16,064 nt of DNA from an uncultured Prevotella sp. GTDB taxonomy: Bacteria > Bacteroidota > Bacteroidia > Bacteroidales > Bacteroidaceae. Under the pieces are notes generated by a model. That model was not told the origin of the DNA. It did no database searches and worked only from the letters and a program-made list of their open reading frames with translations. Position numbers and translations under genes: made by a program. The first letter of the stretch is position 1, and each line of letters starts with the position of its first letter. Positions 14,181 to 16,064 of this stretch are shown piece after piece. The DNA lies in NCBI GenBank assembly GCA_900547085.1, contig URFI01000020.1:1-16064 (forward strand), written 5' to 3'.

Positions 14181-14711
14181 ATGGCAGCAAGAAGATATTA
14201 CCACGCATGTGGCAACCTTATCATCAGTCTTGTTGTGGGCTTTATGCTCATGGCTTGCTCGGTTAGCTATAAGTTTAATGGTGCCAGCATCGACTACACC
14301 AAGACCAAGACCATCCAGATCGTAGACTTTCCCATACGAAGTAGTTATGTGTGGGGACCGATGGGACCGATGTTCAACAACGAACTGAAAGACGTTTTCG
14401 CTAACCACACCCGTCTACAGCAGGTGAGGCGTAATGGCGACCTGAAGATAGAAGGCGAGATTGTGTCGTACACGCAGCGCAACAAGTCGGTTTCCAGCGA
14501 AGGACATTCCGCACAAACCGAACTTACCCTCACGGTGAACGTGCGCTTCACCAACAACGTCAACCATACGGAAGACTTTGAAAGGCAGTTCTCGTCCGCC
14601 AAGTCGTACGAGACAACGCAGAACCTGAACTCGGTACAAGAAGAATTGGTTTCACAAATGGTGAAAGACCTTGCAGACCAAATTTTCAACGCGACCGTAG
14701 CCAACTGGTAA
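14181..14711 (+). CDS. lptE: LptE-family lipoprotein (LPS assembly)
   Basis: A 176-residue outer-membrane lipoprotein of the Bacteroidota LptE family, expected to plug and assist LptD in placing lipopolysaccharide in the outer membrane. Seen: a signal peptide with lipobox LMAC (Cys26), then the family-typical SYKFNGASIDYTKTKTIQI (about 29-47), FNNELKDVFANHTRLQQV (about 65-82), GDLKIEGEI (about 86-94) and the end DLADQIFNATVANW. Start at 14181 places the ATG four bases after the activator's stop. An in-frame ATG at 14157 is possible and would overlap the activator by 20 bases. The farther upstream in-frame ATG at 14046 lies inside the activator's HTH region and is unlikely. Confidence 0.82.
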   Translation: MAARRYYHACGNLIISLVVGFMLMACSVSYKFNGASIDYTKTKTIQIVDFPIRSSYVWGPMGPMFNNELKDVFANHTRLQQVRRNGDLKIEGEIVSYTQRNKSVSSEGHSAQTELTLTVNVRFTNNVNHTEDFERQFSSAKSYETTQNLNSVQEELVSQMVKDLADQIFNATVANW

Positions 14712-14735
14712 CTTCAAGCTATCAATAACCTACAG

Positions 14736-15488
14736 ATGGATCTGACCCGACTGATACAACATCCAGAAACGATGGACAAGGAGACGCTCTATGACCTGAG
14801 AAGCCTACTTGCCCTTCACCCTTATTATCAGACGGCAAGGTTGCTGATGTTGCAAAACCTGTATCTTCTGCACGATCCCTCGTTTGATGAAGAACTGCGG
14901 CGAGCCGCCATTTATCTCACCGACCGGAAGGTGCTCTTCAATCTCATCGAAGCGGCACACTACCAACTCAAACGGGCGGACAAGGATAAACAGAATCCAC
15001 AAAATCAATCTGTGGATGACGACCGTACCATCTCGCTGATTGACAACTTCCTAGAAACCATTCCAGCCGATGAAGAGGAGACCAGCAAGAAGCGCAAGCC
15101 CACACCAGCAGATGCTGCCGTTGACTATGTGGCTTATCTCATGGAGGTGGAAAATAGCGAGGAACAGCAGGAGTCGTCACCCTCACTACACCTCAAAGGT
15201 CAGGAACTCATCGACAGTTTCATAGAGAAAAGCGGTGATGGGCGCATTCAATTGAGCGACACGCCCGAATATCTTCCGGAACTGCAAGAGGAAAACGAAA
15301 ACAGTGAACCGGATGAGGGATACTTCACCGAGACACTGGCCAAAATATACATCAAGCAGGGGAGATATGAACAGGCATTGGAAATAATTCAGCGATTAAA
15401 TTTGAATTATCCAAAAAAAAATAGTTACTTTGCAGACCAATTACGTTTTTTAGAGAAATTAATATTAAACAATAAAATAAACAAATAA
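14736..15488 (+). CDS. TPR-containing protein of unknown function
   Basis: A 250-residue soluble acidic protein. The N-terminal part (1-70) is helical, with LRSLLALHPYYQTARLLMLQNLY. A charged, low-complexity middle part follows (about 80-195, rich in Glu, Asp, Lys and Ser). The end (about 196-245) carries a tetratricopeptide-like helix pair, FTETLAKIYIKQGRYEQALEIIQ and a YPKKNSYFADQLRFL helix. No signal peptide or membrane segment is visible. TPRs usually hold partner proteins; the partner is unknown. It sits between lptE (24 bases upstream) and secG (four bases downstream), an order I recall from other Bacteroidota, suggesting an envelope or export link. A run of nine A (15413-15421) lies in the codons near the C-terminus. 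Confidence 0.75.
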   Translation: MDLTRLIQHPETMDKETLYDLRSLLALHPYYQTARLLMLQNLYLLHDPSFDEELRRAAIYLTDRKVLFNLIEAAHYQLKRADKDKQNPQNQSVDDDRTISLIDNFLETIPADEEETSKKRKPTPADAAVDYVAYLMEVENSEEQQESSPSLHLKGQELIDSFIEKSGDGRIQLSDTPEYLPELQEENENSEPDEGYFTETLAKIYIKQGRYEQALEIIQRLNLNYPKKNSYFADQLRFLEKLILNNKINK

Positions 15489-15492
15489 GAAA

Positions 15493-15906
15493 ATGATGTA
15501 CACATTATTCGTTGGACTCATCGTTCTTGCGTCCTTGTTGATGGTGGGAATCGTATTGATCCAAGAGTCAAAAGGAGGCGGTTTGGCTTCCAACTTCTCA
15601 TCTTCAAACGCCATCATGGGCGTTAGAAAAACGACCGACGTCATCGAAAAAGCTACCTGGGGCTTGGCCATCGCCATGGTCGTCTTGAGCGTAGCATGCG
15701 CCTATGTGGCTCCTCACTCAGCCAACAGTCAGAGTGTATTGGAGAAGACCGCCACGGAAACACAGACCACCAACCCGAATACAACGCCTGGATTTGGTGC
15801 CAGTCAGCAACAAGCTCCCGCAGCTGGTGGACAAGCAGTACCTGCTCCACAGGGAACGCAGTCTGCACCCGCAGCTCCAAAAGCTCCGGCAAAACCGGCA
15901 AAGTAG
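15493..15906 (+). CDS. secG: Protein-export membrane protein SecG
   Basis: A 137-residue inner-membrane subunit of the SecYEG translocon that assists SecA-driven export. Seen: a first membrane helix (about 3-22), the conserved loop QESKGGGLASNF (24-35) with the following GVRKTTD, a second helix (about 55-73), and a long periplasmic or cytosolic tail (about 75-137) rich in Pro, Ala, Gln and Thr, ending PKAPAKPAK. The core is standard; long Pro/Ala tails are common on SecG of this phylum, as I recall. It starts four bases after the TPR gene stop, with ATGATG at 15493 leaving two start options. It is the last gene before a hairpin and tRNA-His. Confidence 0.93.
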   Translation: MMYTLFVGLIVLASLLMVGIVLIQESKGGGLASNFSSSNAIMGVRKTTDVIEKATWGLAIAMVVLSVACAYVAPHSANSQSVLEKTATETQTTNPNTTPGFGASQQQAPAAGGQAVPAPQGTQSAPAAPKAPAKPAK

Positions 15907-15920
15907 AAAATAGATAAAAA

Positions 15921-15959
15921 ATAAGGGATTTGTTTGGTTGGATTAAATAAATCCCTTAT
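15921..15959 (+). terminator. Stem-loop ending the secG operon
   Basis: ATAAGGGATTT (15921-15931) and AAATCCCTTAT (15949-15959) form a perfect 11-bp stem with a 17-base loop, 15 bases past the secG stop. After the stem comes CTTTG rather than a long T-run, so it may be a weak terminator. It overlaps the tRNA promoter. Confidence 0.65.
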
Positions 15960-15964
15960 CTTTG
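15933..15964 (+). promoter_or_regulatory. Promoter of tRNA-His
   Basis: TTTG (15933-15936), 20 bases, TATCTTTG (15957-15964): a full match to the Bacteroidota TTTG-N19-21-TAnnTTTG pattern. Transcription would begin near 15970, about 33 bases before the tRNA. The -33 box lies in the loop of the secG hairpin and the -7 box starts in its right arm. Confidence 0.75.
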
Positions 15965-16002
15965 CAATCGCTTCCAAGTGAGGGAGCAAGTTTTTTATAC
16001 AT

Positions 16003-16064
16003 GGTGGCCGTAGTTCAGTTGGTTAGAGCGTCAGATTGTGGTTCTGAATGTCGTGGGTTCGAGT
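16003..16064 (+). tRNA. tRNA-His (GUG), cut by the window edge
   Basis: Acceptor strand GTGGCCG (16004-16010) preceded by an encoded G at 16003 (the His-specific G-1), TA, D arm with GTTC and GAGC (16013-16016 and 16026-16029), anticodon stem TCAGA/TCTGA (16031-16035/16043-16047) around the loop TTGTGGT with anticodon GTG (16038-16040), variable loop, and T stem GTGGG with loop TTCGAGT (16053-16064). The 3-prime T and acceptor strands lie outside the window. Confidence 0.95.

Overview
The window looks like chromosome of a Prevotella-type bacterium (Bacteroidota). Evidence: a FimB/Mfa2-type fimbrial lipoprotein, the family-restricted DUF4837 and DUF4922 proteins, short lipoboxes ending in Cys, few Shine-Dalgarno sequences, and promoter-like TAnnTTTG (-7) boxes. 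The assignment rests on reading alone; no search was run.

Left part (1-6488, all minus strand): a FimB/Mfa2-like lipoprotein gene; an AmpG-like MFS transporter; and a 1264-residue fusion of a glycosyltransferase-2 domain, a DUF4922/HIT-like nucleotidyltransferase domain and a SpoIID/LytB domain, with no visible export signal. Between transporter and fusion gene lie two arrays of an exactly 10-base repeat in opposite orientation, able to form a 37-bp imperfect hairpin. The transporter and the SpoIID domain suggest peptidoglycan turnover or muropeptide recovery.

Middle (6489-7504): about 1 kb with no credible gene. It holds three copies of an imperfectly palindromic repeat of about 66 bp carrying TAnCTTTG boxes, plus several hairpins and inverted repeats.

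Right-centre (7505-11722, plus strand): a tight run of rlmN, a DUF4837 lipoprotein gene, pdxA and a flippase-like (LPG-synthase TM) membrane protein gene, with overlaps of 4 and 11 bases. The PdxA keeps the fold signatures but has lost two of three metal histidines and several substrate-binding residues.

Island (about 11723-12910): AT-richer DNA with a possible 57-codon ORF and a HigB/RelE-HigA type toxin-antitoxin locus. The toxin gene is broken by a stop codon and a frameshift; the antitoxin gene is intact.

Right end (12911-16064, plus strand): a receiver-less sigma-54 activator, an LptE-family lipoprotein, a TPR-containing protein and SecG, in close order like an envelope-biogenesis operon. 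It ends at a hairpin that overlaps a near-consensus promoter for a tRNA-His gene cut by the window edge.
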